From NCBI GenBank assembly GCA_031772625.1, contig CM062817.1, positions 949,156,327-949,220,326 of the forward strand: 64,000 bases of DNA. Direction: 5' to 3'. A program made the translations under genes and the position numbers. The notes under the pieces are model-generated. The model saw only the letters and a program-made list of their open reading frames with translations, made no database searches and was not told the origin of the DNA. Positions within the stretch are counted from its first letter, which is position 1; every line of letters starts with the position of its first letter. The DNA is from Pinus tabuliformis (Eukaryota > Streptophyta > Pinopsida > Pinales > Pinaceae). Shown here piece by piece: positions 33,950 through 45,548 of this stretch.

Positions 33950-35290
33950 GGGAATTTCAGGATATTTTTTTCGAAGAAATACTGGGTTTACCTCCCCACA
34001 ATGACATAGATTTCTCCATTGATATAGTACTAGGATCAACCCTAGTGTATAGAGTGCCTTATCAAATGAGTATTCTAGAATTACTATAATTGAAGACATA
34101 GTTGCAAGAACTACTCGATAAAGGCTATATTAGAACTAGTGTTTCATCGTGTGGGGCTATTGTGTTTTTTGTGTAGAAAAAGGATAGAAAATTCAAAATA
34201 CGCATAGATTACTGATAATTAAATAAATTTACCATTAAAAGCAAATACTCCCTTCCCCATACTGATGATCAATTTGATCAAGTAATAGGGGAAACCATGT
34301 TTTAAAAAATTTATTTAAGGACGAGATATCACCAGTTGAGAATAAAGGATGAAAACATTCATAAAACATTTTTTCGAACAATATTTGGCCACTATAAATT
34401 TGTAGTGTTACCATTTTGTCTTACTAACACACCAACAAGATTTATGTGTTTAATGAATAGCGTGCTCAGTAAGTACATTGGCAATTTTTTTATGGCGCTT
34501 ATAAATGATATTTTTTTGTGCTCCAAAATTGAAGAAGAGCATAAAGAACATTTGAGACTAGTGTTGCAAACTTTAAGAGAGCATCAATTATATTCTAAGT
34601 TTAGAAAATGTGAGTTTTACAAGGAAAAACTAGAATATTTGGGCCATGTTATTTCAAAAGCGAGACTATATGTTGATCCTGAGAAGTTAGGGCCATTTTG
34701 AATTGGCCCAAACCCAAGGATGTGTTATCTGATCCTTGATGGGAATCACAAGATATTACTAAAGATTCATAGAAGGGTTCTCTAAACTGGCATACCCTAT
34801 CAAATCCTTACAAAAGAAAGGAGCAAAGTTTGAGAAAAGTTTTGACAAACTTTTAATCATTTCTCATAGTGGCCCCTATTTTGAAAATTGCAGATATGGA
34901 TAAAGAATTTGTTGTATTAACAGATGCTTGTTTGGAAGTTTTAGGAGTCATTTTGATGCAAGAAAATTTAGTAATGGCTTATGAATCTAGGAAACTAAAG
35001 CCACACGGAAATAGCTATGTCATGTATGATTTGGAAGTAGTTGTTTTGATACACGATTTAAAGATGTGGAGACACTACCTAATGGGGAAAAATTCACCTT
35101 GATAAAAAAACATCTTAGCTTGAAATAGTTTTTCATCCAAGCAGACCTTAATGCTAGACAGGATAGGTGTATCGATTTTCGTAGTGAATTTCAGTTCGAT
35201 GTCAAACACATTAAAGGTAAGGAAAATGAGATAGTAGATTATTTGAGTAGGCATGCACATGCTCTTATGGAAATATTTTTTAGCAGTATT
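33950..35290 (+). pseudogene. G2 reverse transcriptase and RNase H, inactive
   Basis: The best-preserved piece is 34336-34701: RTIFGHYKFVVLPFCLTN, the active-site region LINDIFLCS, then RKCEFYKEKLEYLGHVIS. The first Asp of the YxDD-type motif is Asn (AAT, 34504-34506). Shared stops with G1 are TAG at 34174-34176 (FV-stop-KKD) and TAA at 34216-34218 (before LNK). RNase H is at 34869-35102 (VVLTDACLEVLGVILMQ), with its first Asp intact. Confidence 0.82.
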
Positions 35291-35469
35291 AGTATAAATT
35301 TTATGGAGCATATCATAAATTCAATACAGGAATATCACAATTATAAGAAAATTCAACAAAAAATGAAATAGGGAGAAGTTTTGGGTTAGAATGAAAATTC
35401 TGAAAATTTGTAAATCTAGATAAATAGACTTTATATTCCCAATGTAAATGCTTTAAAATAGACTATATT

Positions 35470-36690
35470 AGATGAATATCATAAGAAACCGTACGTTGGG
35501 CACCCCGGATATCAAAATATGATAAACTCACTAATAAATAAGTTCTACTCACCAAGCATGAAAAAATAAGTAGTAGAATATCTATCTAAATGTTTAGAAT
35601 ATCAACAAGTGAATGTAGAACACCAACACCTTGCAGGACTGTTGAACCCACTATCCATTCCCAAATGGAAGTGGGAAGTGATCTCACTAGACTTTATTAT
35701 AACATTGTCTAGAAGAAGACAACAACATGATTCCATCATGGTTGTAGTGGACACACTGAGCAAGGCAACACATTTTATACCTATAGTGTCTACCTATGGA
35801 AAAACTTAGATTGCTAAATTTTTTATGAAGGAAATTTTCAATTGCATGAAATACCAAAAATTGTGGTGTCTATAGAGATGCTAAATTTAATTGAATATTT
35901 TGGAAAGCCTTATTTGGATGAACGAGGACTCACTTAAATTTTAGTACTACATACCACCCTCAAACTGATGGGCCGATGGAGAGGACCAATAGTATTCTAT
36001 AGGACATGTTAAGAATGTATGTCATGGACATACCTACTAAATGGGAAGATTTCCTACATTTAGCATATTTTTCCTACAACAACAATTATCAAGCTTCAAC
36101 AAAAATGAGTCCCTTTAAATCTTTATATGGAGGAAATTGCCACACACCCCTCAGTTGGAGTCAGCTAGATGACAGGCTAATGTTGTGGCCATATGGATTA
36201 CAAGAAATGGAACAAGTGGTATGAAAAAATAGACAAAACGTAAAAAATGCAGAGGATAGACAGAAAAATATGCTAATAAAAATAAGATTCACAAGTAATT
36301 TAGGATTGGAGATAATGTATACTTAAGAGTTAAACTAAGGAAAGACACCTTAAGAACACGAAACTGTACCAAATTGGCAACACAATCCTGTGGGATTTTT
36401 GAGATTTTGGACTATATTGAACTAGTAGCATATCAGTTAGCATTGTCCAATGTTATAAAAGTACACAATGTTTTTCATGTATCTTTATTAAAAAAAAAAT
36501 ATGTCCATCATGTAATTGATTGGAATTTGATATATGTGGAACCAGAAGGATACTTCCTAGCAGAACCTCTTCGCATATTAAATTAAAGAGAGATCTTGCT
36601 CCAGAATTGAGTTGTCACTCAAGTTAAAGTGCAATGGAAACACTTTACACTTGAGGAAGCCACGTGGTAACCTGGTAGATAAAGAACAAA
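35470..36690 (+). pseudogene. G2 integrase and chromodomain-like tail
   Basis: Core at 35609-35809 (VISLDFIITL, then VVVDTLSKATHFIP); the second catalytic Asp region near 35860-35885 is shifted and damaged. TAG at 36000-36002 matches the G1 stop exactly. C-terminal parts are 36006-36224 and 36374-36586 (VIKVHNVFHVSLL, then HHVIDWN), and a tail with VKVQWKHFTLEEATW near 36620-36665. That tail is characteristic of chromoviruses. Confidence 0.82.
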
Positions 36691-36765
36691 ATGTGAGAGG
36701 ACTTTCCAACTCTATTCCAAAAGGGAAGCAATTGGGCAATGAACACTGAGGACGATGTTGAATAC

Positions 36766-36776
36766 AAAGGGGGGAA
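36766..36776 (+). other. G2 polypurine tract
   Basis: aaaggggggaa three bases before the 3' LTR start at 36779; also present in G3 at 59646-59656. Confidence 0.9.
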
Positions 36777-36778
36777 TA

Positions 36779-37470
36779 TGTAATACCCCTTTGTTTGTTA
36801 TGTTAATGATTTTATGTCTTTTGACTTGGAATATTTTTAGGTTTGATGGCTAAGGAAGCCATGTTGGATTTGTGAATTGGTGTGAACAATAAAATTATTG
36901 TGATGTAATTAATAGTTTTTTATTAATAAATAAAATGTTCGAAATTAGTTGGGAAAGAAGCACTATAATTAGAAAATTATTGCTACAATTGGAAATCACT
37001 ATTGGTGGGTGAAATTAAGATAAGTCTTACTTTAAATATCTCCTAAAATTCCGAGGATAAATAATTGGAAAATTGTAGATTTAATATTATGGGAGAAAAA
37101 GATCTATTAAATCACTTAGTCGGAGAAAAAAACAAAGTATGGGTGGAATAAAGCTTTACGGGAGAGAAAGAATAGCTTTATTAAAAAGGAAAAGCACCTT
37201 TTTTGAGAGAAAAATAAAGAAAGCCTAGGGAAATGAGTTTACAGACCCAAAAGGGAGGACACTGCTAAAAATACGCTAGGGAAGAAGACTTATAAAAATA
37301 CATTACTTAGGAATCAAAGAGGTTGATGATTCCAGTGCCAAGCTTATCTTAGCTCAAAGGGTAACTGATGGATTCAGTTCGCAGTTGGGAGGAACATGTT
37401 AAGTTGCCAAGTAAGTTGAGTTAAATGGTAAGTTATGTTTAGATCCTAGTGATGATAAAGGAATTTATGT
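36779..37470 (+). mobile_element. G2 3' LTR, first part, interrupted by element O
   Basis: Begins TGTAATACCCC and carries the TATA box at 37289-37301. The small sense frame starts with ATG at 37368 but is cut short by a deletion of about 50 bp (stop TAA near 37422). The LTR breaks at 37470 and resumes at 57066, so element O is younger than G2. Confidence 0.88.
37466..37470. repeat. Target-site duplication of element O, left copy
   Basis: tatgt here and tatgc at 57066-57070, differing by one base. The uninterrupted LTR reads aatgtatgctacc near 20160, which confirms the insertion point. Confidence 0.8.
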
Positions 37471-38381
37471 TGTTGGCTTGTTGGGGCCTGACCTAGGTTC
37501 AGATTTAATTAGCCAAACAAATCCCTATACTATTGGCCCTTTCGGCAACAATTCACGGAGCACAGACTGAGGTCTCAACCGAAGTAGTATGGGAGGGTGC
37601 TATAACTAGGTTTCCGCACCCTTGATATGCCTGAGAGGTTTGACTAGTTCCATCGTTTGTCCCTGCGCGCAAGTTACTTCGTGCACTTCCTTGTTCCTCA
37701 CGCCCTGATACACTGCATTCGCACAACCCTAACCAGGGGTTGTGGAGCTTCCACGCTACTAGAGCCACACTCTGCGCTATTACCCAAGATCTTACTTATC
37801 TTTTTATACCAGTTAAATACCTTCACGTACTTGGAGGTCTTATGTTATAATTAGTTATAAAAAACATTCATATAAGTTCGCGCAGCAGATAAAAAATATA
37901 CTTTCAAATTATACCCAATCATATATTAAAATAAGAAAAGATGCAAAGAAATGAGGTAAACATCTCTTTATTGATTATTCCAACGGCTATAGACTCGACC
38001 TGCCTTGCACACTTAGCTGCATGGGTTTGTACACTCAGCTGCGGACTACTTGGCGTCTACGCACTCAGCTGCAGAGCCTTCCCCTACTCTACGACCTAAA
38101 TACACACTTTACACTTAAGCTTATCACTTAGAATTCTCATGCTCTTCTATTCTATCTTCTCTACTTAGAGCCTCATTCTATTTATATAATCCCATGGTCC
38201 ACGGACCATGGGTAGGTCTATTAAGTCGACATTACACTACAAAACAAGGGTAGACAACCCTGTGACTCTATCATAATTTCACGCTCCATGCCCACAATTC
38301 TCAGAGCTTTTACACAAAGACTTGGTCAAAACTTGGGCTTTAAGCCTCAAAACGTGCCTTGGGGAGATTCTATGCCCAACA
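37471..38381 (-). mobile_element. Element O 3' LTR, 911 bp
   Basis: Plus-strand ends are TGTTGGC at 37471 and GCCCAACA at 38381. It pairs with 56154-57065 (912 bp). A minus-strand TATA box (ctatttatata on plus) is at 38179-38189, next to an almost perfect palindrome at 38191-38212. A block of CACTCAGCTGC repeats lies at about 38007-38075. Confidence 0.9.
38191..38212. promoter_or_regulatory. 10-bp inverted repeat beside the element O TATA box
   Basis: cccatggtcc and ggaccatggg separated by two bases, just upstream of the TATA box in transcription sense. In the other LTR (about 56875-56896) the palindrome has decayed. It is a candidate transcription factor site. Confidence 0.5.
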
Positions 38382-38689
38382 GGCCCCCAACACAAACATC
38401 ATGACTTTCCCCCGAGTCACTCTGTCGACGTGGAGATCTTCGTGTAGAGTCCTTCCAACTCCACTCGAATTGCTACAAGGTCGGTAGCACACTAGATTCT
38501 GCCTACTGAATCTACTGCATGCATTGTTCCGAGACCGCGATGTCTGAAGTGCTTCTCTGCATCTATGCCTATATCCCCTGTAGTTGTTTATAGTCCTACA
38601 TCTTCTTCCAGATCATTGGAGCATGAAGAGTTTGATTTTGCCGGTTAGTCAAATAGTCGGGCCACTCGTGTAGGGTTTTAATCAGTTGT

Positions 38690-39649
38690 CATTCACTTTT
38701 CCTAGGAAAGGCTCTCCATTTGCTTTGACTAGCTGTACCACGCCTCTGTCTGTGACCTCCTCAACAATGTATGGTCCCAGCCAATGCATTCTGAATTTTC
38801 CTCGGAATTTATCAAAATTACTGTCATACAGTAGCACTAAATCATTTAGCTTGAAGGTGTGAAACTTAATATGGAAATCGTGCTAGGCCTTCTCACATTG
38901 CTTTTGCACTTGCTGATGGAAGCCATCCAGGAATCGTTCCTCCTCAATTTCTTCCAATTGCGTGAGCTATTCTTCCAAGGCTTTGTGGTCTATCATACCT
39001 GTGATTGCTGCTATGTGTAGACTAGGTACAATATACTCCATTGGCATGATAGCTTCCATGCCATAAACCAACCAGAAATGTGTTTTTCCTTAGTTTCTTG
39101 CACGTTGTCCTATAAGCCCATAATACTGCAGGTACGTGCAGGTCTCAGTCACTCTTCCGCGCGTTGCATACTTTGGTCACCGCAGTTTCCAGTATTTTTT
39201 TGAATGCTTCTATTGTCCCATTGGCTTGTGGGTGATATGGTGTGATTTTCTGATGATACACCTGAAACTCTTCTGTTAGCGCGCTGATGGTTTCGTTTAG
39301 GAAATGTGTACCGTGATCGCTCATCAAGATTTTTGGGCATCCAAATCGAGTCAACACGTGTTCAAATAAAAACTTCACAGCCATGGTGGCCGTGCAGTCT
39401 TTCACCGATTGCGCTCCTACCCAATGAGTCAGGTACTCTGTTGTGGTGATAATGTATCTCGTGCCTGTTTTTCCTTGAGGTTTGATAGGTCCTACAAAGT
39501 CAATTGCCCATTTTTCGAAGGATTGCAATGTCATTTGTGGATTCAAAGGCATCTCTTCCCTCCGCGATAGTTTACCTATCCTTTGACATATATCACAAGT
39601 CTTACAGTGTGCTTTTGAATCCTGGTGAAGGGTTGGCTACCATAACCCT
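38690..39649 (-). pseudogene. Element O integrase
   Basis: Ty3/gypsy integrase. The end of the HHCC zinc finger (CKTCDICQRIGK) is at about 39580-39625. The core is the open frame 39552-39145, with the first Asp in WAIDFVGPI, the second in MSDHGTHF and Glu in ANGTIEAFKK, so the DDE triad is intact. A stop at 39145 and several frameshifts follow. The C-terminal part still reads LLYDNKFDKFRGKFRMHWLGPY near 38770-38840. No chromodomain was seen. Confidence 0.85.
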
Positions 39650-41223
39650 GCGCGGAGAATATTTTGTGCGGTCGCTCGTCCTGCATATTCTCCTCCTGCA
39701 GCGCCCCCATGCACTTCCGCAAGATATGACTTCGTTCAAATTCAGGTATGTACCTTTGTAGTATCTAATCATTTCCCATTTTGTGTAGGTGCCCGCGATG
39801 ACAAAAAAATCAGTTGCGCGCACTACCAATTCCTTCTTCTGCTTGACAGAGTATTCCTTCGACGCAGTTCTCTTTGTCAGAAAGTGGATTATATCTTCAA
39901 AGTGTCTGTCCGCTACGTGCACAACAAAGTGTTCTGCATTAGGTAATCCTTCCTCCAAACTAGTAGGGTCCTCAGCCATCTCAATATGTGAAAAGTGATC
40001 CAATCCCGTGTTCAGGCGTTCAGGCTTCACCATGAACTCAAAGTCATATTCCTGGAACAATAAGAGCCACCTACATATGCACCCCCCCAACACAGGCTTT
40101 TTGGCCAAGTATTTTAGCGCGGAATAGTTTATATACATCTTGAAATGTTCCCCTAGAAAATAGTGTCAGTATTTTTGGAAGGCATACACCATGGCCAACC
40201 CCTCACATTCGGTTGTGGAATAGTTATTTTTTGCATTAGACAACCTATGAATCGCGAACATGATAGGGTGATCTGAGTCCTCTCCTTCGTCTTGTGTTAG
40301 CACCGCTCTCAACACTATACATGATGCATCAACATGGACATGAAACTCCACATCCAATTTTGGGAAGACCAGGATTGGAGCAGAGGCCAGTTTCTCTTTT
40401 AGTACATCTAGGATTTTCATGCACTCATCATTCCAGCAGAATGTGACATCCTTTTTCAACAACTTCTCCATTGGCGTGGTGATCTGGGCATAGCTTTTGA
40501 TGAACTTCCTGTAGTACCCTATATGTCCCAGGGTAGCGCGTAACTGTTTAACACTTCGCGGTGCTTCCAAATTCAAAATTACTACAATCTTCACGGGGTC
40601 TACCATTAGTCCCTATTTGCAGACCACATGTCCCAATAGGTTCCCAAAGGGAACGAGGAACGTACACTTTTTGAGGTTCAACGTGATTTGGTTTCGTCAG
40701 CAAGTATCTAGAATCAATCGTAATCTCGCTACATGGTGTTTAACCAATCCAAATACAGTCCAATCATCCAGATAGACCTCCAGGAATTTGTGGATATATT
40801 CTTTGAATGTTGCAACAACTATGCGTGAAAAGATGGCCGACGCATTCTTTAATCCAAACGGCATAACGGTGTATTGAAAGCAGCCCCCCTTAGTCGTGAA
40901 GGTGATCTGATCCTGTCTTCCAACCTGATTTTGTTCTGGAGGTACCCTTAGAACCCATCAGTAAAAGAATATGCTTATTGTCCGCCGACATTTTCTAATA
41001 CTTCATCTGTGAACGAAGTCGGGAATGGTTCATGCACATAGGCATCATTCAATTTCCTGAGGTCCATGCATATTCTTATCTCACCCCTCTGCTTCTTCTC
41101 CTGCACTACCATAGGGCTTACCTAGTCGGATTCTTCCACTAGCTCAATGATTCCAGCTGCGAGAATTTTGTCTAGTTCTACGTGAACCTTTTCCTTGTAC
41201 TTCGGATTCAAGCGGTAAGGCCT
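39650..41223 (-). pseudogene. Element O reverse transcriptase and RNase H
   Basis: RT is damaged by stops and shifts, but the active site VYLDDWTVFG (YLDD at 40763-40774) is intact. 40606-40166 holds the RT thumb and the start of RNase H (RATLGHIGYYRKFIKSYA, then VHVDASCIVLRAVLTQDE). 40138-39602 continues RNase H and the connection to integrase (VLGGCICRWLLLFQEYDFE). Order and sequence are those of a plant Ty3/gypsy element of the non-chromovirus type. Confidence 0.82.
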
Positions 41224-42190
41224 CTACTTAACCGGCTTCGCGCTGGGTTTTAGGGTGATCTTCATCATCCCTAAATCGCCAACGATCCCCTTTAAGTCCA
41301 TGATCTTGGTTGGGAATAAGTCTTGGTACTCGTGGAGTAACTCAGCGACCTTATCCACCGTGGCATCATCCCAGTAGTCGCCGAGCATTGCATACTTCGG
41401 TTCGGCCTCCGTACCAATGTTTACTTGCTTTGTCTTTACCGATGTGGTTATGTCAGGGTCTTCAATCAATGGCCCTTGAACCTCGTGATAGCCTTCAGTT
41501 TCTGGAATGTTAACTTTTCGCGGATCTTCATCATCTTCTTCAATATTTACATTGTAACACTCTAGCGCGCAGCTTAGCTGGGTCGCCCATTTAGGATGAA
41601 GCACTTCCATTGGCTCATAGGGTATTTTAAAGATAACTACTTTTACTGCTTGTAGCACATCATCAACAGTATCCCACCAACAATCCTCAAACGTGAAGGT
41701 TAACAGGAATCCCTCACGCAAGATATCCCATTCATTCGTGCCATGGGAGAGCTCCATCTCTATATACCAATATCTAGGGTATGACAAAACAGGTGCACCC
41801 ACTCAGGTTGTGGCTCTTCCCCATCTACCTTTGTCCATTTTGTGAGGTGTGCACATGGATCATCCGATCCATCATACTTGTCCTTTAAACTGCATCTGAG
41901 GCTTTCAAACTGCATGCACATCATTCTTTTGCAGTTGCGCCAGTCCTCAAAATTTCTTTGGTGCGTACCCCACCATCTTGTAGGTGTAGCTCATAGCAAC
42001 CATTTCAGAGTGTCGAAGCGATGCTATTTTGGCACTTCTCTTTCAAATTTGTTCAGGAAGTCATCCACCTCGCTTAACCCGTCATATGTAGGAAGATCTC
42101 TTACCTCTATTGCTATGCAGTGCAATGACCTTGTCATCATATTACAATTGAGTGTGGTTACCTCGTGTAACTGGTTCTGCCATCGTTCTA
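41224..42190 (-). pseudogene. Element O segment between protease and RT, with a gag-like fold
   Basis: Open part 41802-41224 reads YWYIEMELSHGTNEWDILRE, LTFTFEDCWWDTVDDVLQAV and ECYNVNIEEDDEDPR, and ends with the RT lead-in AELLHEYQDLFP and KPSAKPVK. Above it, with stops, are DDFLNKFEREVP, TPTRWWGTHQRNFEDW and PEWVHLFCHTLD. The WWGTH region and overall pattern resemble retrotransposon gag, although the true gag lies at 43987-44454. I recall similar segments in plant gypsy polyproteins but cannot cite them. Confidence 0.6.
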
Positions 42191-42206
42191 TCTCCTTGTC
42201 AGAATC

Positions 42207-42700
42207 TTATGTGCAGGAGATTTCGCGCTCCCATGGGATTCGGCCATCCGCGATTGGATTTACCCAGTCTTGCTCCCATGCAGTTATCTTGTAGATGTAG
42301 TCCAAATCGTTTTCCCTATCGTAGTCGTGCATTGGCTCCGTGTTGCTTGATCCTTCTGTAGGGTCTAAAGGTACCATCACGCATAGAGTCTTTTTCTCAA
42401 AGATCATCTCGCACTTCTTTAGATTTATCACTCCATTCATGTCAGTGGCCCAATCTATTCCCAATAGTGCGGGGTAGGGATTGTTGTCATCAACAATCTC
42501 TATCACTTCAAAATCTACTAGCATGCTTTCTCCTTCGATATCTACTATGATTCCCTGCAATCTCCCCATAGGTATGATTTTTTGCTAGTTCGCCATTCGC
42601 AGTAGGATAGGAGACCATTGCAGCGCAGGCTTGCCCATGCACTCCCATGTCTACTTTAGCAGGATGTTTGAATTCGATCCTAGATCCAGAATCACTTGTT
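42207..42700 (-). pseudogene. Element O aspartic protease
   Basis: The active site is at the end of the 43142-42651 frame: QVILDLGSNSNILLK, with DLGS where DLGA or DSGA is usual. After a stop, the body continues at 42569-42207 with GRLQGIIVDIEGESMLVDFEVIE and PYPALLGIDWATD, the conserved flap and C-terminal parts. Confidence 0.75.
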
Positions 42701-44454
42701 CCATCTCATATTCCCCAATCTGCGCGGTCAACCTCATCTCCCTTCCCATTCGCATCGTGTGCTTCCCGAGCTTTCGGACTATTCGTAGTTCTCCTAGCGC
42801 GATCGTAGTGCATCTGGTTATGAGTTCTTGCAGCCCCTTTACAGCCTTTTTGTCGCGCAACAACTTCATGCATGTCTCCAATAACGTAGTGAGCATCAAT
42901 GGGTCCATTTCTAGCTCAAGTCTGTCTTTACTTCCTGAAGGGGAGGCATCAGCAAAGCTTCTCTTAGCTTCCATGAAGGTCTCCTTAGCGCGCTCCAAAT
43001 CAAATTCTGGTTCCTTCATTGGAGCCTTGCGAACCTTGGTACTTTCTTCAGGTTGTTTTCCTTTGTCATCCACTGTCATAATTCCACTCCGGAGCATGAT
43101 ATTTACATTAGGGTCTTCCTCGCATGGCTCAGAGCTCATCATTTGTAGGTTTTGAGTCAGGGGAGGTTGGAGTGCTCCTTTATCTCACAACCTCGCTATC
43201 AGTGTGGGACAATCCTCCATCTCATGATCAAATAATGTACAATACAAGCATGATGGTTGTTTTGGATTTGTACAATCGCGGGCATAATGCCCCAGCCCTC
43301 TGTAATTGCAACATATCAGTTGTCCGCGACCTCTTCCTAGTCTCCCTCCACCTCAGCCTCATCCGCGCCCCTGAAATACGGTGTGCACCATTCCTATGTT
43401 TAGATCGAGGGGCCGTGTTTCGGCCTGAACTCTGTAGGTAGGAGTTCGACCCATCATTAGCCCATAACTTCTATAGGTGCACTCATCATGTCCCACTGAC
43501 CTACAGAAATTGCAGAACAACTGCTGTGGATTCTCTGTATACTTCTGTAATAAATGGCAGTTAATTGTAGCATGCTTTCCTCTTATCTGAAAAATCGCGC
43601 ACCATAGTGCAGGCACTACACTTGGTCCTACTTGTGCCTCTGGTCTTAGTGGAATTGGCCCTCCTCCCACAAGGTAATTTGCGAACAACGGGCAGTGGTC
43701 CTAGTCATGCCCTTGGCCCTTGATTTTACGCACCATACCTCATCGCGCATCTCTCGGCGGGTTGTCCTATCTTGCTTAAAACTCTGCATCTCTAGGCACA
43801 AGTTTTTCAACTACACGTGAATCTGCTAAACTCCCAGGTTGGGATCTTGTATCGGGGTCTCGTGAAATCTCATCGTGGCCTCCAAGACCTCGGACTAAGT
43901 GCCTCGCCTCTGTTGCGATAGTGCATTCTGTAGATGTAATGTTAATGATGCTACAAACCATTCACGGTGTTGCCGATATGTTAACGTCATGTTCGCTTCA
44001 CGAATTGTGCCTTTAGTCTTTGATCCAACTCCCATAGGGTCTTGCCTGGTAGCATTGTGATTTCCTTGAACCCAATGATGGACTGTACCTTCAACTTTGG
44101 CCTTCTAAATTCTTTGTTTAGCATAGCTTTGATATCCACGATCCCCACAATCAGATTATCATTGGAATGCTTAATGTACCAGGTCAGCACGCGATCCCGC
44201 AGAGCACTGAAAAATGTTGCCTTTTTTATATTATCATTCGTGACTCCCTGTTCTTCCCATACAACTTTTATCATGAACCAGAACTGGTCCGGATCTTCAT
44301 TCCCTACTTCCTTGAAGACTGGTAGCATTATCACACTTGTCATACTGCTTTGCGGTGGTGGCAGAGGTGGTATGGGTGAAGATGGCAGTGAAGACGGTGA
44401 AATTGGCGGTGGTGTGGGTGGGGGTGGTATGCGCAGAATTCTCTGCCTTATCAA
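42700..44454 (-). pseudogene. Element O gag with two zinc knuckles
   Basis: A proline-rich N-terminus (44454) leads to a retrotransposon gag domain at about 44360-43990 (ALRDRVLTWYIKHSND, then LWELDQRLKAQF). After stops, a knuckle CNFCRSVGHDEC is in the 43688-43359 frame. A second near 43290-43330 reads CCNYRGLGHYARDC, where the second Cys of CX2C has become Tyr. A third Cys cluster (CLYCTLFDHEMEDC) follows near 43230-43260. The charged linker 43142-42700 leads into protease. Confidence 0.78.
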
Positions 44455-44683
44455 ATTGATTGCACTTCTTGGTGAGACCTTTGCGAGCTCTTCCTTGCCC
44501 CTTCACGGAGGTGAAATCAAGGGCTATTTTCTAGTTCTGTGCTACTTTCGAATCTATATATTCTCCCACTTCGTATAGCCCCAAACATCAATTTATTCGC
44601 ATAACCAGGTTTTCACACAGTAGAATTTTAATCCAAGTGTTAAAAGATTTAACATACTTACCTCGCAGTCCCTTGAGGACGTG

Positions 44684-44861
44684 TCATTCTGCCTCACTAT
44701 AACTGGTTGAAGTATCTACTGCGAATTCAACGATGAATCCTCCTATAATTTGATCGAGCCAGTGATCGATGGCGTGCACGATCTTATCTTCCGATACATC
44801 CAGTTTGCCCACCATTTCTGGAGTCCACACAATAGGTGTATCAAGTTTACACCTTCCTTGG
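44684..44861 (-). pseudogene. Element O frame upstream of gag, 3' part, split by element H
   Basis: Minus-strand frame reading CKLDTPIVWTPEMVG and KIVHAIDHWLDQIIGGFIVE, ending at 44684. Its upstream part lies at about 55901-55990 on the far side of element H (FPTELYEWIAKLVDSE). The two parts are in the same frame once one 5-bp target copy is removed, which shows where H inserted. Function unknown; it precedes gag. Confidence 0.65.
44857..44861. repeat. Probable target-site duplication of element H, left copy
   Basis: cttgg here against tttcg at 55901-55905: 3 of 5 bases match. Position is supported by reading-frame continuity of element O across the insertion. Confidence 0.5.
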
Positions 44862-45480
44862 TGATCTGGATTTAAGTAGGAATGCAACAAATTACAGAGA
44901 ACCATAAACACAGATATGCAGTGGAAATAATACTTCATTTCGTTAATGTAAAATACTAAAATATGCTTACAAACAATAATGGAAATAAACCAGTTAGGGC
45001 GATGGGAGCTTATCTTTGAAAAGAGATGTGGTGGCTACATGCCTCTGAATTGTGTTACAATGAGGTTCGAAGGCCTATTTATTGTTGAGAAACAATGGAA
45101 AACCCTAAACATCCCAAAACCTAACCCTAGAAGATGAAATGCCAAACTGTGGGCCCCGTTTGGGTAAATTGGTACATCAACTTCCCGGAGTCATAACTTT
45201 GGCATATGATCTCCATTTTACATGAACAATATCTCGTTATAAAGATCTATCTGAGAAATACAAATTTGGGAAGAGCATAATCGGTCCATAGGCCCATTTT
45301 GCTCCCAGTTTTACCAAAAAACGTCATTTTGGGCCTCAAAACAGCTCTGGAAGTTCAGGACCCGAAAAACTGCTAAAAATAGTAAACTGTGCTACAATTA
45401 AGGAAACTGAAAAGCCGAATGGAACAATGGTGGGGGTCCAAGTGGACTTGCTAGGTGGCCACCAATATCCACCTGGATCG
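44862..45480 (-). mobile_element. Element H, LTR A (619 bp)
   Basis: Plus-strand TGATCTGG at 44862 to CTGGATCG at 45480 (CA end mutated to CG). It aligns end to end with LTR B and LTR C. As the element is on the minus strand, this is the 3' LTR of the H1 unit. Confidence 0.9.
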
Positions 45481-45548
45481 TTCCTCCCCCATTAGGAAGC
45501 AATGATCCCCATTGCATTGAGTTGCTCCATGAGATGAGGAAACTTCTG

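Noticed and set aside
42631..43155. 174-codon plus-strand frame
   Set aside because: Mirror of the element O gag-protease frame.
44042..44578. 178-codon plus-strand frame
   Set aside because: Lies opposite the element O gag; its open state follows from the coding strand. No features of its own.
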